A stretch of DNA of 64,000 nucleotides, taken from positions 2,294,001 through 2,358,000 of the forward strand of contig JAPFFF010000021.1 in assembly GCA_039105265.1 (NCBI GenBank), read 5' to 3'. Shown piece after piece: positions 10,426-19,541 of the stretch; positions within the stretch are counted from its first letter, which is position 1; every line of letters starts with the position of its first letter. This stretch comes from Tritrichomonas musculus. Its lineage: Eukaryota > Parabasalia > Tritrichomonadida > Tritrichomonadidae. Made by a program: the position numbers and the translations under genes. The notes under the pieces were generated by a model, which was not told the DNA's origin, made no database searches, and saw nothing but the letters and a program-made list of their open reading frames with translations.

Positions 10426-10729
10426 CTTAAGTGATGACGAATTCTTCCGGAAGATATTTTGGCCTTGAGTTTCGGGTCCGATTTTCAATACGAAGGTAGA
10501 CCTGTCTTCTAGCATTCATTTTCAGAGTCATGTTTCAATACTAGGAGCTCAAACTTGAAAACAGTATATTTTAAGAAAAAGTGCCCAAAAATGGGTGTTT
10601 TGAAGGGGTTTGAGGCCAAAAATAATGTCCGAATTTGCGTCGTTTTTGATACAAAAAGAGAATGTAAAAGAGCAGATTTTCATGAAAAATGGTGTACAGG
10701 AAGATATCAATCTTTTTGTAAGGGATAAT
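10426..10729. other. Non-coding stretch at the P2 lineage II/I junction
   Basis: About 300 bp with no open frame worth reporting. It contains a short hairpin (CCCAAAAATGGG at about 10585-10596) and T/A-rich runs. Lineage II gene homology ends before it and lineage I homology begins after it. I see no terminal repeat here resembling those of the three elements. Confidence 0.5.
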
Positions 10730-11068
10730 TTAATAAATTAGTTTTAGAAAAACCTTGAAATTATCTGGTTTAATTTCGTTTCCAAGGGGATCTGTAAACC
10801 AAATTTTGAAATACCTTTTCGTGCCAACATACTCATATTTTCTGTTATCATCTGGCGGCATTACGTTAGCATACCATACAAGACTATCTTCATATTTGTC
10901 ACGTTGAATGAAATCGCTGTGGCATTCGGTTTCTCCATCTAGATATCCATTGCAAGTTGCTCTACAGTATTGGAAAACGATATATTTAGGATTCTTTGAG
11001 TAGACAAAATCGATGGGAAATTGATTCTCATAAGTGCTTGTAATGTAATATGTTTTAATATCTTTCAT
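10730..11068 (-). CDS. P2 penton-like small capsid protein (lineage I)
   Basis: A 112-residue protein closely related to the P1 gene at 52946-53293. Both share FQYCRATCNGYLDGETECHS, the YEDSLVWYAN block and a C-terminal beta pattern ending WFTD--GNEIKPDNF--FLKL. The last pattern (a turn with Gly and Asn-Glu-Ile, then alternating hydrophobics) is typical of the final strands of jelly-roll minor capsid proteins in Polintons. The small size and beta-rich prediction support a single jelly-roll penton or a related accessory protein. It sits directly downstream of the capsid gene in both elements. Confidence 0.6.
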   Translation of the reverse strand: MKDIKTYYITSTYENQFPIDFVYSKNPKYIVFQYCRATCNGYLDGETECHSDFIQRDKYEDSLVWYANVMPPDDNRKYEYVGTKRYFKIWFTDPLGNEIKPDNFKVFLKLIY

Positions 11069-11110
11069 TTGATTTCATGCAAAAATAAAGCCATCTACAT
11101 ATTCTTTCAT

Positions 11111-11568
11111 TTAGTAGTATCCATCTGGAACACCATTTGCAAAGTATTTAACGGAACCTCTTGCCCATGTGAAGTATGTGTCTGTGCAAACCCACATTTC
11201 GGGCGCTGGAGGGTGTACGTTTGGATTGTTAACATCAAAGTTATAATATGTATCGTTAGCACCTCTATACAAAGGTTGACCTTTGAATTTGATTGTAACT
11301 GTGTTTCCACCAGTATCAACACCATCGAATACATAACCGGAATTAGTACGTTCAAGTTGGAAGTTGATACAAAAGCTGGTGGCATCGGAGATAGTATTCT
11401 TATAACGTGTTCCGTCAGGTGCATTCAAAGACATTGTCCAAGAATCTTCAAGTTCATGGGATGGTCTGAGAGAGCCATCTAATTCGTTACTTATTAATTG
11501 ATATTGATAGAAACGTGGACCAATAGTTGAATCAAATTCTGTATCTGGATACTTAACATTGTTGATGG
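11111..11568 (-). pseudogene. P2 lineage I major capsid gene, distal part (split by P3)
   Basis: Distal section of the lineage I major capsid gene, separated from its proximal section (30357-31595) by insertion of P3. It aligns along its length with the P1 capsid gene: YPDTEF, QLI-NELDG, INFQLER-N-GYVFDG-DTG, and a closing block with MW or AW, C-DTYFTW. The target duplication GATGG lies at its P3 junction. Confidence 0.85.
11564..11568. repeat. Target site duplication of P3, left copy
   Basis: GATGG lies directly before the P3 tip AGTAGTTATAC and is repeated at 30357-30361. As with P2, a T precedes the left copy and the right tip ends in T, so a 6-bp duplication TGATGG is equally possible. 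Confidence 0.85.
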
Positions 11569-12125
11569 AGTAGTTATACATAGTGAAGGGGGGATAGATA
11601 ACTAGTATAAGCAAATGGGGCTCTCTGGCTTTGAAAGCTTCCTGAAGAGACGATAATTTGAGGTACTTTGGAGATGTTTTATATTATAGCTCCCTCGCTT
11701 TGAAAAGCTCCCTCGCTATAATAAACCATATCTCCAAACAGCCCCCAAGCAACCCCCACCCAGCCTCCCTACACGGAGAGCCCCATTTGCTTATACTAGT
11801 TATCTATCCCCCCTTCACTATGTATAACTACTTAATACCAACCTATCTAGCATACTCCTACAGCAACCCATCTCATGCAATCATCTCAAGCAACCCATCT
11901 CAAGCAATCATCTCATACATCTACTCATGCAATCATCTCAAGCAACCCATCTCATGCAATCATCTCAAGCAACCTATCTAGCATACTCCTACAGCAATCA
12001 TCTCATGCAACCATCACACACATCCACTCATGCAATCATCTCCCATATCTCATCACATACATCTATTCATGCAACCACTTCATGTACACCCGATACCTAC
12101 TCAAAAATAAATCTTTAATTGAATC
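11569..12125 (+). repeat. P3 left terminal inverted repeat
   Basis: 557 bp. The outer 264 bp (11569-11832) form their own inverted repeat: the first 57 bp, starting AGTAGTTATAC, reappear inverted at 11776-11832. The inner part (about 11835-12060) is a minisatellite of short units of the type CATCTCATGCAATC / CATCTCAAGCAACC. It ends with AAATCTTTAATTGAATC just before the first gene. The right copy is longer because the minisatellite has more units. Confidence 0.95.
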
Positions 12126-12129
12126 ATAA

Positions 12130-13089
12130 ATGTATAGTAGGTTTAAATCACTACATCCAACCATTGATAATATCACAGATGAGCAGGTACCCATTCCTAT
12201 CGAATCAGCATTCTTTCTAGAAGATGGTCAACAAGATAAAGACAAATTCAATAGATACTATTTTAATTTCCCTCCTGAATGGTGTACAGCTAATAGAGGG
12301 GAATCTATTATTGGTGTTAGGAATATGTGGCTGATATCTAAAAGGAGGAAGCTTGAATTTACTATAACAATTGCCAAATATAAAAAGCAATCATTTAATG
12401 AAGTTGAGGGAGCTAACACAAATACAAAAATTATTAACATGCTATCCATGCAAGGATATAAAGACAATCTTGAAATAAGGGATTTTGTTGTTGTTGATTG
12501 GATATCTACTGAAGGGGATTTTAGAGGATTTTTTGATGCTATTGATAAATCTATTAAATGGAATATATCTAATGTATGGAAGAACACTAAAATTAATTTT
12601 GTTCAAAATGATTACGTCGTAGATAGAGACATACAATCAGATGGTTATTTTGATAAAAATGGCTTCCATGAGAAAATATTTTCACCTAGGAATGAAAATG
12701 AAGATGATGAGTTTGGTATAGCTCTAAAATTAAAGAAAACCAATCAGGATTTTGATGAAGTATTTAATATTGGAGATGGTCCGCACCAGAATAAAAAGCA
12801 TGTGTATCTAAATCAGTTTGATGATGTTCTTACTTTTGATAATGTTTGGGATAGGCATTCATGCAAAGTATATTCATCCATAGCTGAACAATCATTACAT
12901 AATTATATTGGTAACTCTAATGTTGATTTTGTTCCAATCAAGTATTATAAATTAAATTCTTCAGACCAAAGATTTTGGATTGAGTTTTATTCATGTAGGG
13001 AATATAATACCCCTATCAAAATTCCGGATAATGAATCATTTTGTATAGAGATGCAATTCCTACCATTTGATAAGATGTTATATTCATAA
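12130..13089 (+). CDS. P3 penton-like minor capsid protein
   Basis: A 319-residue beta-rich protein. The N-terminal region has RYYFNFPPEWC, then a block containing ESIIGVRNMWLISKRRKLEF. The C-terminus has RFWIEFYSCREYNTPIKI followed by alternating hydrophobics ending MQFLPF. Polinton minor capsid proteins commonly show this layout, with the final strands reading hydrophobic pairs around a short polar turn. I therefore propose a penton-type jelly-roll protein; a structure prediction would decide. The start codon lies 4 bp inside the terminal repeat, in the context CATAAATG after an AAATAAATC tract. Confidence 0.55.
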   Translation: MYSRFKSLHPTIDNITDEQVPIPIESAFFLEDGQQDKDKFNRYYFNFPPEWCTANRGESIIGVRNMWLISKRRKLEFTITIAKYKKQSFNEVEGANTNTKIINMLSMQGYKDNLEIRDFVVVDWISTEGDFRGFFDAIDKSIKWNISNVWKNTKINFVQNDYVVDRDIQSDGYFDKNGFHEKIFSPRNENEDDEFGIALKLKKTNQDFDEVFNIGDGPHQNKKHVYLNQFDDVLTFDNVWDRHSCKVYSSIAEQSLHNYIGNSNVDFVPIKYYKLNSSDQRFWIEFYSCREYNTPIKIPDNESFCIEMQFLPFDKMLYS

Positions 13090-13110
13090 GCTAGTTTAAT
13101 CTAAAATCAA

Positions 13111-14193
13111 ATGAGTTATAATACGCTTGATGAATTATTTAAAAAATATCCATGGAAGAGCAAATCTAAATTTGTTCCGTTAGCCAAACGATATGGTTTC
13201 ACGGCGAAAGATGCTAACGATTTTCTAGACAAAAATATTGTCCATGATGTTAAGGTACCCAAAGCTAAATATATACCAATCGTATCGAAACATTTACACG
13301 GATACCAGATGGATACATTTATTAATGAAAAGCATAAGGGAGGTCTCAATTATTTAATGTTCATCAATATTAATATGAGGAAGGCATATGCATATCCGTT
13401 ACAAGGCAAGAGTTCAAAATCTGTTATCAACGCGCTACAATGTTTCATGAAAGATGTACACAATATTTATTCAATCACTAGCGACCAAGATGCTGCATAT
13501 CTATCAAACGAGGTACTTGGTTTTATGAAATCGAACAATATAATATACACCACTACTGAAGACAACAATCATAATGTACTAGGTATCATTAATCGATTCA
13601 TGCGAACGATTCGTGATGCTATTGGTGAGAATAGATATATTGATGAAACTGAAATGAATGATTTGATTGATGCGTATAACAATACTCCTCATAGGGGATT
13701 AGATAATAGAGCTCCTAATGATATAACTAAAGATGATGAATTAACATACATCAATACTAAATCAAGCATCAACCCATATGATTTCAAAACAAATGATAGG
13801 GTTAGAATTGTATTAGCTGATGAACCATTCTCAAAGATAAGAAATCGGGTGAGCAAGGAGGCATATATTATTGACTCGAAATCAGGTAACCAATTCATAA
13901 TTAAGTCAAAGGATGATTCGATAGATAAGCTCCCGGGTTACCGCTTAATAAAAACTAATAATAATATACCGTTAGCGAATTCATTGAAGAATGGCAAGCG
14001 TGGTATTGTAAATAAAATTTTTAGTTATGATGTTAAGAAAAATAAATATAGGGTCGAGTATGAAGGTGGTAAACGCGATACAATCCCAGCGAAAAATCTT
14101 AGGGAGGGTCATCCAATCAAGTTGTCAAATCTTGAACTCGAATATTGGTCTACCAAAAATAATGTTCCCGAATCAATCACAAAATGGAGCTAA
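13111..14193 (+). CDS. P3 rve-type integrase (INT)
   Basis: A 360-residue retrovirus-like (rve, RNase H fold) integrase, the enzyme family that inserts Polinton DNA and produces the target duplication. The core runs from about residue 60 (YQMDTFINEKHKGGLNYLM) through SDQDAAYLSNEV to VLGIINRFMRTIRD near 165, then YNNTPHRGL. The C-terminal part (about 270-345) is a small SH3/chromo-like barrel that matches the partial copy at 10093-10425. It lies between the penton-like gene and the ATPase. No reverse transcriptase or gag-like gene is present, which separates it from LTR elements. Confidence 0.9.
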   Translation: MSYNTLDELFKKYPWKSKSKFVPLAKRYGFTAKDANDFLDKNIVHDVKVPKAKYIPIVSKHLHGYQMDTFINEKHKGGLNYLMFININMRKAYAYPLQGKSSKSVINALQCFMKDVHNIYSITSDQDAAYLSNEVLGFMKSNNIIYTTTEDNNHNVLGIINRFMRTIRDAIGENRYIDETEMNDLIDAYNNTPHRGLDNRAPNDITKDDELTYINTKSSINPYDFKTNDRVRIVLADEPFSKIRNRVSKEAYIIDSKSGNQFIIKSKDDSIDKLPGYRLIKTNNNIPLANSLKNGKRGIVNKIFSYDVKKNKYRVEYEGGKRDTIPAKNLREGHPIKLSNLELEYWSTKNNVPESITKWS

Positions 14194-14208
14194 TTTTATT
14201 CCATATAA

Positions 14209-15075
14209 ATGAAAACCAGTACTAAATCAGTCATTAAAAATGTTGAGAGAGAAATACAAAAAGCTATGCGCAAAAATCAAAAAGATATAGAGATGGCTTT
14301 GATAAAACCGCTATCACCGGACTACCCATTTAGCACCAACGGAATATATTTCCTAATCGGTAAGCCTGGTGCTGGTAAATCATATTGGATATGGTCTCAT
14401 ATAATGATTACGGAAAAATTATTTAAGAAACCATATTATAATAAGATAATATTTTGTTCCACGAGTGGGAAGATGGATAAGACAGCTGAAGCTTTACATA
14501 AAAGTATTAAAACTCCAATACAATATGTGAAGGAGGATGAGTTGATGCCAATCTTACGTAAGCATCTCAAAAGGAAGGTTAAATATTATGCTCTGGTCAA
14601 ACATGTGTTATCCAAAATGAAAGATGCTAATGAGGAGATGGAACGCCTGATTGAAAAGCATTCATTACAAGATATTGATGATAGAATTGTATATATTGCC
14701 AACAAATTAGTTCAATATAATACATCATCATATCCATACAATACATTAATTATTCTAGATGATTGTGCGGGAAGTGATTTATTGAAGAATGGGAATAGTG
14801 AATTCATTAGATTATTGACCAAAACTAGGCATTATAATATCACTTGTATAATGGCGTTTCAAACGATTCGATTTGTTCATATTAATGCTAAACGTATGGC
14901 TACAGATATAATCTGCTACAGTGGATATAGTGAGGAGGATATCACATCATTACTGCAACAAACTAATAATAATTTAAACACTAAGGATGCGGTCCACCAG
15001 TATCTACAACACAGGGAACCCCATGATAAATTGATTCTTAATATAACAGCTGACAAGTATTACTTTGAGTCATAA
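14209..15075 (+). CDS. P3 packaging ATPase, A32/FtsK-HerA type
   Basis: A 288-residue ATPase with Walker A GKPGAGKSYW near residue 50 and Walker B TLIILDDCAG near 180, followed by TKTRHYNITCIMAFQT. It is very similar to the P2 copy at 9221-10078 and more distant from the lineage I ATPases at 32555-33376 and 56001-56723. The role known for the family is DNA translocation into virus-like capsids. The start ATATAAATG follows a TTTTATT tract, and the gene is 15 bp after the integrase stop. Confidence 0.92.
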   Translation: MKTSTKSVIKNVEREIQKAMRKNQKDIEMALIKPLSPDYPFSTNGIYFLIGKPGAGKSYWIWSHIMITEKLFKKPYYNKIIFCSTSGKMDKTAEALHKSIKTPIQYVKEDELMPILRKHLKRKVKYYALVKHVLSKMKDANEEMERLIEKHSLQDIDDRIVYIANKLVQYNTSSYPYNTLIILDDCAGSDLLKNGNSEFIRLLTKTRHYNITCIMAFQTIRFVHINAKRMATDIICYSGYSEEDITSLLQQTNNNLNTKDAVHQYLQHREPHDKLILNITADKYYFES

Positions 15076-15086
15076 ACCAGATATAT

Positions 15087-15108
15087 ATATTTTTAATACA
15101 AGTAAATG
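15087..15108 (+). promoter_or_regulatory. T-rich tract plus TAAATG start
   Basis: ATATTTTTAATACAAG then TAAATG, giving a tract of Ts about 12 nt before the start of the pVI-like gene. It is one of the clearest members of a pattern seen before most genes of P3. Confidence 0.5.
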
Positions 15109-15525
15109 GGATTCTTGAAAAAAATAATTAAAAATGGTATTGGATTGGCGGGCAATCAGGTAATGAATATGGCTAATAGCGCAACCGGTGGACTGGCTGG
15201 GAAGATATTTAATTCAACTGTCAACAAGGTGAATAAAAATAGTGGTATCATTGGCAAGGTTGCTCGAGGATTAGGCAAGAAATTTTTAAATGATAAGACT
15301 CGTGAGAAAATATCCAATATTACAGATACGGCTATTAAATATATTCCTAAGGGGAATGTTAGGACTGCTCTAGAGAATATTAATAACGCTGCTCAAGGTA
15401 AGTCTAATCATAATATCAAGACTAAATATAATAAGCAATTGGATTCGACAGAACCGGCAAGTGTGCAGGCTAACGTTAAACCTAAACGTATCAGGACTAA
15501 ATATGGAAAACGTTTGGGTAAGTAA
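15106..15525 (+). CDS. P3 pVI-like amphipathic minor capsid protein
   Basis: A 139-residue basic protein with an amphipathic Gly/Ala-rich N-terminal half (NSATGGLAGKIF, then GIIGKVARGLGKKF) and the block AIKYIPKGNVR shared with the P2 protein at 8803-9201. The C-terminus is Lys/Arg-rich and repeats TKYNK/TKYGKR, which could bind DNA. The composition and its place between ATPase and capsid genes suggest a membrane-active or DNA-linking minor capsid protein like adenovirus pVI; this is inferred. Confidence 0.65.
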   Translation: MGFLKKIIKNGIGLAGNQVMNMANSATGGLAGKIFNSTVNKVNKNSGIIGKVARGLGKKFLNDKTREKISNITDTAIKYIPKGNVRTALENINNAAQGKSNHNIKTKYNKQLDSTEPASVQANVKPKRIRTKYGKRLGK

Positions 15526-15550
15526 TAGGTGAAAGTTGGTGAAACTATGC

Positions 15551-15571
15551 TTTTTATTTTTACCATAAATG
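15551..15571 (+). promoter_or_regulatory. T-rich tract plus TAAATG start
   Basis: TTTTTATTTTTACCATAAATG: a ten-base T-rich tract, a short spacer, then TAAATG at the start of the gene at 15569. Confidence 0.5.
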
Positions 15572-16180
15572 GCTAAAAATCTTCGAGGAAGTAAAAGATT
15601 GCAAGTTATTCAAAACTGGTTAAATGGGAGAGATGATGATGAATGGGAGGTGTTTCCGTGTAGAACTGAGGGAAAATATATCGTGAAACCTCGCAAGGAA
15701 CCTCATACAAATCGTCACGTTGAACCAATTGTGAAAGATGATGACGAGCCAGCTGATAGTACACCTGAAAACGATGCTGATGACCCCGTTGATGAATGTG
15801 AACATGATGAGCCAACCCCTGACCCGAAACCATTCGTTAGACCTAAAACTAAACGTTCACCTCCAAGAACTCCCCCTAATAATTATGAATATGATCCAAC
15901 TATTAATTTAGAGATATTGAATCAATTGAAACTTCTCGGTGAGGAATTCAAAATTAGACGTGAGAAAAAGGAACAGAAACGAATGATTAAGGAGGTTGTC
16001 CAAAAACAAATATCTCGACCGAGGATGCAATATAATTACGAATTCACTGAACCTGAATATAAACAATATCCAAATACTCAACCGATAGAACCACCCATGG
16101 AATCATCCAATGAGCCCATCGAGCAACCTCAACAAATCTATCCTGTGAGAAGAAATCGAATATTTGCAGATGTCATATAA
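15569..16180 (+). CDS. P3 conserved Polinton protein, GSKRLxVIQ family
   Basis: A 203-residue protein homologous to P2 8285-8773. It has a conserved N-terminal block (RGSKRLQVIQNWLNGRDDD, then a GKYIVKPRK block), an acidic Asp/Glu/Pro linker (residues 55-90), a conserved helical block (PTINLEILNQLKLLGEEF followed by a basic EKKEQKR), and a closing RRNRIFADV. No catalytic motif is visible. Its fixed position next to the pVI-like gene in both lineage II copies suggests a structural or assembly role. Confidence 0.7.
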   Translation: MAKNLRGSKRLQVIQNWLNGRDDDEWEVFPCRTEGKYIVKPRKEPHTNRHVEPIVKDDDEPADSTPENDADDPVDECEHDEPTPDPKPFVRPKTKRSPPRTPPNNYEYDPTINLEILNQLKLLGEEFKIRREKKEQKRMIKEVVQKQISRPRMQYNYEFTEPEYKQYPNTQPIEPPMESSNEPIEQPQQIYPVRRNRIFADVI

Positions 16181-16190
16181 TTAAGTGATT

Positions 16191-16210
16191 ATTTTTTATT
16201 TCATTAAATG
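16191..16210 (+). promoter_or_regulatory. T-rich tract plus TAAATG start
   Basis: ATTTTTTATTTCATTAAATG directly upstream of, and including, the start codon of the gene at 16208. Same layout as before other P3 genes. Confidence 0.5.
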
Positions 16211-17377
16211 ACTTCAAATAAACTTATTTCCCAACTAACTAAGAAAGAAATACTTCAACTCCCTGGGTTCGCTGGATTAAATAAAATATTGTTACCAAAT
16301 TTGAAAAATATATTGCGTGCTCATCTCGTGAAAACAAATATATTCAAACGTGGTGTTCGCGTTAATGATTATTTAGATTATTGCAAGAAACACAAATTGG
16401 ATTCTATTCAAATAGATACATCGATTAAACAACCTACTAAATCTAATCGCAAATTGAGTAAAGCTGATATTAACGCACAGATTAAACAACCTACTAAATC
16501 TAATCGCAAATTGAGTAAAGCTGATATTGACGCAAAGATTAAAGGATACAAACAAGATATGGATGAGTATACAAAATTATTGGAGAAGGCGAAATTGAAT
16601 CCAGCAGCTGAACCAGGTGTTGATGAATGTATACACTATATAAATAATTACGAGGATAATATACTAAAATTGCTTAGCGATAAATATAATAAACCTGAAT
16701 TGAAAACTGTTATTAATGAAATCAAAGCATTGCAAGAAGAAATGGATGATTATTTATATGTTGATAATAAATTGAGACAGTTATTGTATGAACTGAAAGA
16801 TTATGAATATGATTTGAATAATAATGCTGATGCGTTAACCGAGGATGAATTAAATGAGACCAGGAACGCTGTTAAACAACATACTGCTGAGATAGCTAAA
16901 CTCAAGAAGAATTTCGTTGAATTGAGTGATGATGAGTTTGAAGCTAAATATTATAATAAGCTCGAGAAACTACGTGAACGTAGACAGCAGATGGAAAATG
17001 AGATTAACAAATTAGTCGAGGAGGATAAAAATAAACGTAAGCGAGCTAGAAAACCCAAACCCAAGTTATCAGATGAGCAAAAGGCAGCCAATCGTGAGAT
17101 GAGGTCAAAGCGACGACGTGAGAAGAAACTATTAAATGTACCTACTGCAGATTTATCACGTGAGGAACAATTTGATAAAGAAATATTACTTAGTGAGAAG
17201 AGGATTATTGAGTTGGAAAAGACATATGCTCAATATAAAGATGATGAGCGATACGCTACAGAATTGCAAAATGAAATAAATAGGTTACGTAATAATATTG
17301 ATTACGTTAATAAAAAGAAGAAAGCTTATATTGCTGAGAAAAGTGAAACCAAGAAATCGAGAAGACGAAAGAAGTAA
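16208..17377 (+). CDS. P3 LPGF-domain protein 1, long coiled-coil
   Basis: A 389-residue protein. Residues 5-60 form a domain shared with two other P3 proteins (22694-23698 and 24507-24908), with the pattern LTK-EI--LPGF, a helix rich in Leu, then RG-RV-DYL. Next comes a perfect tandem repeat of about 20 residues (IKQPTKSNRKLSKADI, twice), then long charged helices likely to form coiled coil, and a very basic tail (KKSRRRKK). The function is unknown. The small N-terminal helical domain plus basic coiled coil would suit DNA or chromatin-like binding inside the particle, but this is inference. Confidence 0.7.
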   Translation: MTSNKLISQLTKKEILQLPGFAGLNKILLPNLKNILRAHLVKTNIFKRGVRVNDYLDYCKKHKLDSIQIDTSIKQPTKSNRKLSKADINAQIKQPTKSNRKLSKADIDAKIKGYKQDMDEYTKLLEKAKLNPAAEPGVDECIHYINNYEDNILKLLSDKYNKPELKTVINEIKALQEEMDDYLYVDNKLRQLLYELKDYEYDLNNNADALTEDELNETRNAVKQHTAEIAKLKKNFVELSDDEFEAKYYNKLEKLRERRQQMENEINKLVEEDKNKRKRARKPKPKLSDEQKAANREMRSKRRREKKLLNVPTADLSREEQFDKEILLSEKRIIELEKTYAQYKDDERYATELQNEINRLRNNIDYVNKKKKAYIAEKSETKKSRRRKK

Positions 17378-17399
17378 TTTTTTTATTATATAAAAAGTA

Positions 17400-18977
17400 A
17401 TGTTGAACAATGAAGTGATTATGCAAACATCTGCGGATGCATGCACCCAGATAGCCTCATATTTTGATACCGTCGATAATTGCATTGCGATGAGTGATAC
17501 TAATAAACAATATTCGATCAACCCACAGACGAGTTATGGACCATCGCCCCCAATCAAAAGTGGCTCGTATACATCTGTAATCATATCACCAAATACTCAC
17601 AACACGGCTGATTTATACAACGGATTCATTAAGGCAACGATGGAGATTAAAGTTAATATCGATGATAAGATAGATACAGCAAATGTTGGCGATTATAGTT
17701 TCAATAATATATGGTATGGATTTAAAGATGCACGTGATGCTATTGAGAAGTATGAAATTGTAGCAAATGGTATCACCATATATACACAAAATTATGGCTG
17801 TGAAGAATCATTTCTTACAGCTTGTTGTTCCAACGAAACCACGAAGAGGGCAGATATTTATTCGAAAACTAGGCATAAAGATGTATGGAGACAGAATGAA
17901 GGGTGCCGCTGCGGTTTCGTAGTTTACTGGACTAAAGATAGGACCGAAGCTACTGGTACGATTAATTTGAAGATAGATTTGAGAAGATTCTTGCCGATAT
18001 CTAACATTAAATATCTCCCAGCGTTTGCAGGCAAAATAGAACTGCGATTATATTTCTCATGCGCGGGACTAGTATATTGTCCATGTGGACCTGATGAAAA
18101 TTTGATCAATAATCCTGGTAAGTATTCAAAATATACATTTCATCCCGTCACGACAGAATTCAAGCAAATAGGTAATCCAATAAGATGTTGGGCGACATCT
18201 ACAACCGCTAATGGATTATATACATTAAATAATGCTGATAGAACAAGTAATGTTATATGGTATGAGGTCAAGGATTGCCTCAGTATTATCCCATGTTTTG
18301 GAATTAGTGAGAGTGTTTATAACTCATTGGTTCAACGATATAGTGATCCATCTCACCCGTTAACATTTCCTACACAAACATTATCTGTATACACGACAAC
18401 TAATAAACTCGAGCAACCTAATGATAAGACCACCTGTACTATCACTCCAAGATTTGTTGATAGTATATTTTGTTTATTCCCGTTGCGTAATACTGATAAA
18501 ACTGTTTTCAAGAATCCATTATTCAAATCATTCTACATTAATGCGGGTGGATATGGCAACATACCTTCGCGACCATTTGGTACAACTGAAGAGTACCCCG
18601 AATTCTTGGAATATTGCCAGAATGCAATGAACATGAATGGTGAGCAGAGTGGTTTCAATAAAGAGGTCGTCAGATCGCTAACCAATTCATATTCATTTAA
18701 CTCAACGACTGGTTATTATAGTGACGACAGGTCATCGTTTTTCATTGGTCTCCCAACAGAAACTGATAATACATATCAACAGGGACTCACTTCGCTATCA
18801 CCTATCAATTTTGAAATGAATATTACTCAAAGTGCGACTGAAGGTTCATTTGCGAAGAGTGTAGATGCCAACCCACTTTTCTGCTTATTATATGATGCCT
18901 CGATTAGTATATTAGTTCAACCAAATGGTATGCCTCCATTGGTTCGTATTGGTAACTATGATTTAACTACACCATGA
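17400..18977 (+). CDS. P3 major capsid protein (lineage II)
   Basis: A 525-residue protein proposed as the double jelly-roll major capsid protein. It is the largest structural-type gene beside the ATPase, is conserved in the P2 copy at 6947-8260, and shows a distant pattern match to the lineage I capsid (the region FKDARDAIEKYEIVANG, CEESFLTACCSNET, and a Pro/Phe-rich C-terminal region PRFVDSIFCLFPL). It is beta-rich with many aromatic residues and no enzymatic motif. The first ATG at 17400 is supported because P2 shows a similar N-terminal extension upstream of the DTNKQYS block. Confidence 0.8.
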   Translation: MLNNEVIMQTSADACTQIASYFDTVDNCIAMSDTNKQYSINPQTSYGPSPPIKSGSYTSVIISPNTHNTADLYNGFIKATMEIKVNIDDKIDTANVGDYSFNNIWYGFKDARDAIEKYEIVANGITIYTQNYGCEESFLTACCSNETTKRADIYSKTRHKDVWRQNEGCRCGFVVYWTKDRTEATGTINLKIDLRRFLPISNIKYLPAFAGKIELRLYFSCAGLVYCPCGPDENLINNPGKYSKYTFHPVTTEFKQIGNPIRCWATSTTANGLYTLNNADRTSNVIWYEVKDCLSIIPCFGISESVYNSLVQRYSDPSHPLTFPTQTLSVYTTTNKLEQPNDKTTCTITPRFVDSIFCLFPLRNTDKTVFKNPLFKSFYINAGGYGNIPSRPFGTTEEYPEFLEYCQNAMNMNGEQSGFNKEVVRSLTNSYSFNSTTGYYSDDRSSFFIGLPTETDNTYQQGLTSLSPINFEMNITQSATEGSFAKSVDANPLFCLLYDASISILVQPNGMPPLVRIGNYDLTTP

Positions 18978-19027
18978 GTAAATTTTCAAACAATACAACA
19001 CATTATTTTTGTTTATTTGCATAATAA

Positions 19028-19456
19028 ATGAATAAGTATAAAAACCCGAATTCAACAACCATCGGTACAACTGGATGTATGTATAATGAATCCACCACTA
19101 CCAACGAAGATGTTGAGTATAATCATTATGGTATATATTCAAATGATAATACTTATGCGGTCACATTCAATCCTCACATCAATCGACCACCTACGAAAAA
19201 TATGCCACACTATCCAGTTAGACCACCTCCAACTGATGAGCATATGACGCTTACTCAAAATGAGCCTCCCGTGAGTATGACTGATGGGATGCATTATTTG
19301 AACAATGCGACAACACGACCTCCTCCATTGCTACCACCATATTTGAATAGACCTCAAGACCTGGCAGCGATTCAAGGATTGGCTAATGAGAGAGATAAGG
19401 CAAATTTGATATATAATAAGCCGGCTAATATCAGTTTCAAAAATATACATTATTGA
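19028..19456 (+). CDS. P3 Pro-rich protein
   Basis: A 142-residue protein with no family I recognise. It is rich in Pro, Asn and Tyr, with repeated RPP motifs (NRPPTKNMPHYPVRPPPT, TRPPPLLPPYLNRPQ), and is probably disordered. The start ATG follows TTATTTTTG and lies in the TAAATG context, as for other P3 genes. It is located right after the capsid gene and before the KilA-N gene. A structural accessory or host-interaction role is possible but unproven. Confidence 0.6.
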   Translation: MNKYKNPNSTTIGTTGCMYNESTTTNEDVEYNHYGIYSNDNTYAVTFNPHINRPPTKNMPHYPVRPPPTDEHMTLTQNEPPVSMTDGMHYLNNATTRPPPLLPPYLNRPQDLAAIQGLANERDKANLIYNKPANISFKNIHY

Positions 19457-19541
19457 GGAATCATATTGTTTATAGGTGGTAGGTGGTGAACTCATAAACT
19501 GACGAGTTTTCAAATCAATTTATTTTTTTATCCACTTAGAA

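Noticed and set aside
10419-10427. ACTACT-like sequence at the P2 lineage junction as a lost element end
   Set aside because: Only about six bases match the shared tip, there is no inverted partner or target duplication, and the match can arise by chance.
11658-12129. Open frames in the P3 left terminal repeat
   Set aside because: They translate the terminal repeat and its minisatellite; the same frames recur inverted at 29707-30267. They are non-coding repeat sequence.
13111-14193. LTR retrotransposon or retrovirus as source of the integrase
   Set aside because: No reverse transcriptase, protease or gag-like gene; instead family B polymerase, packaging ATPase and capsid genes, which define Polintons.
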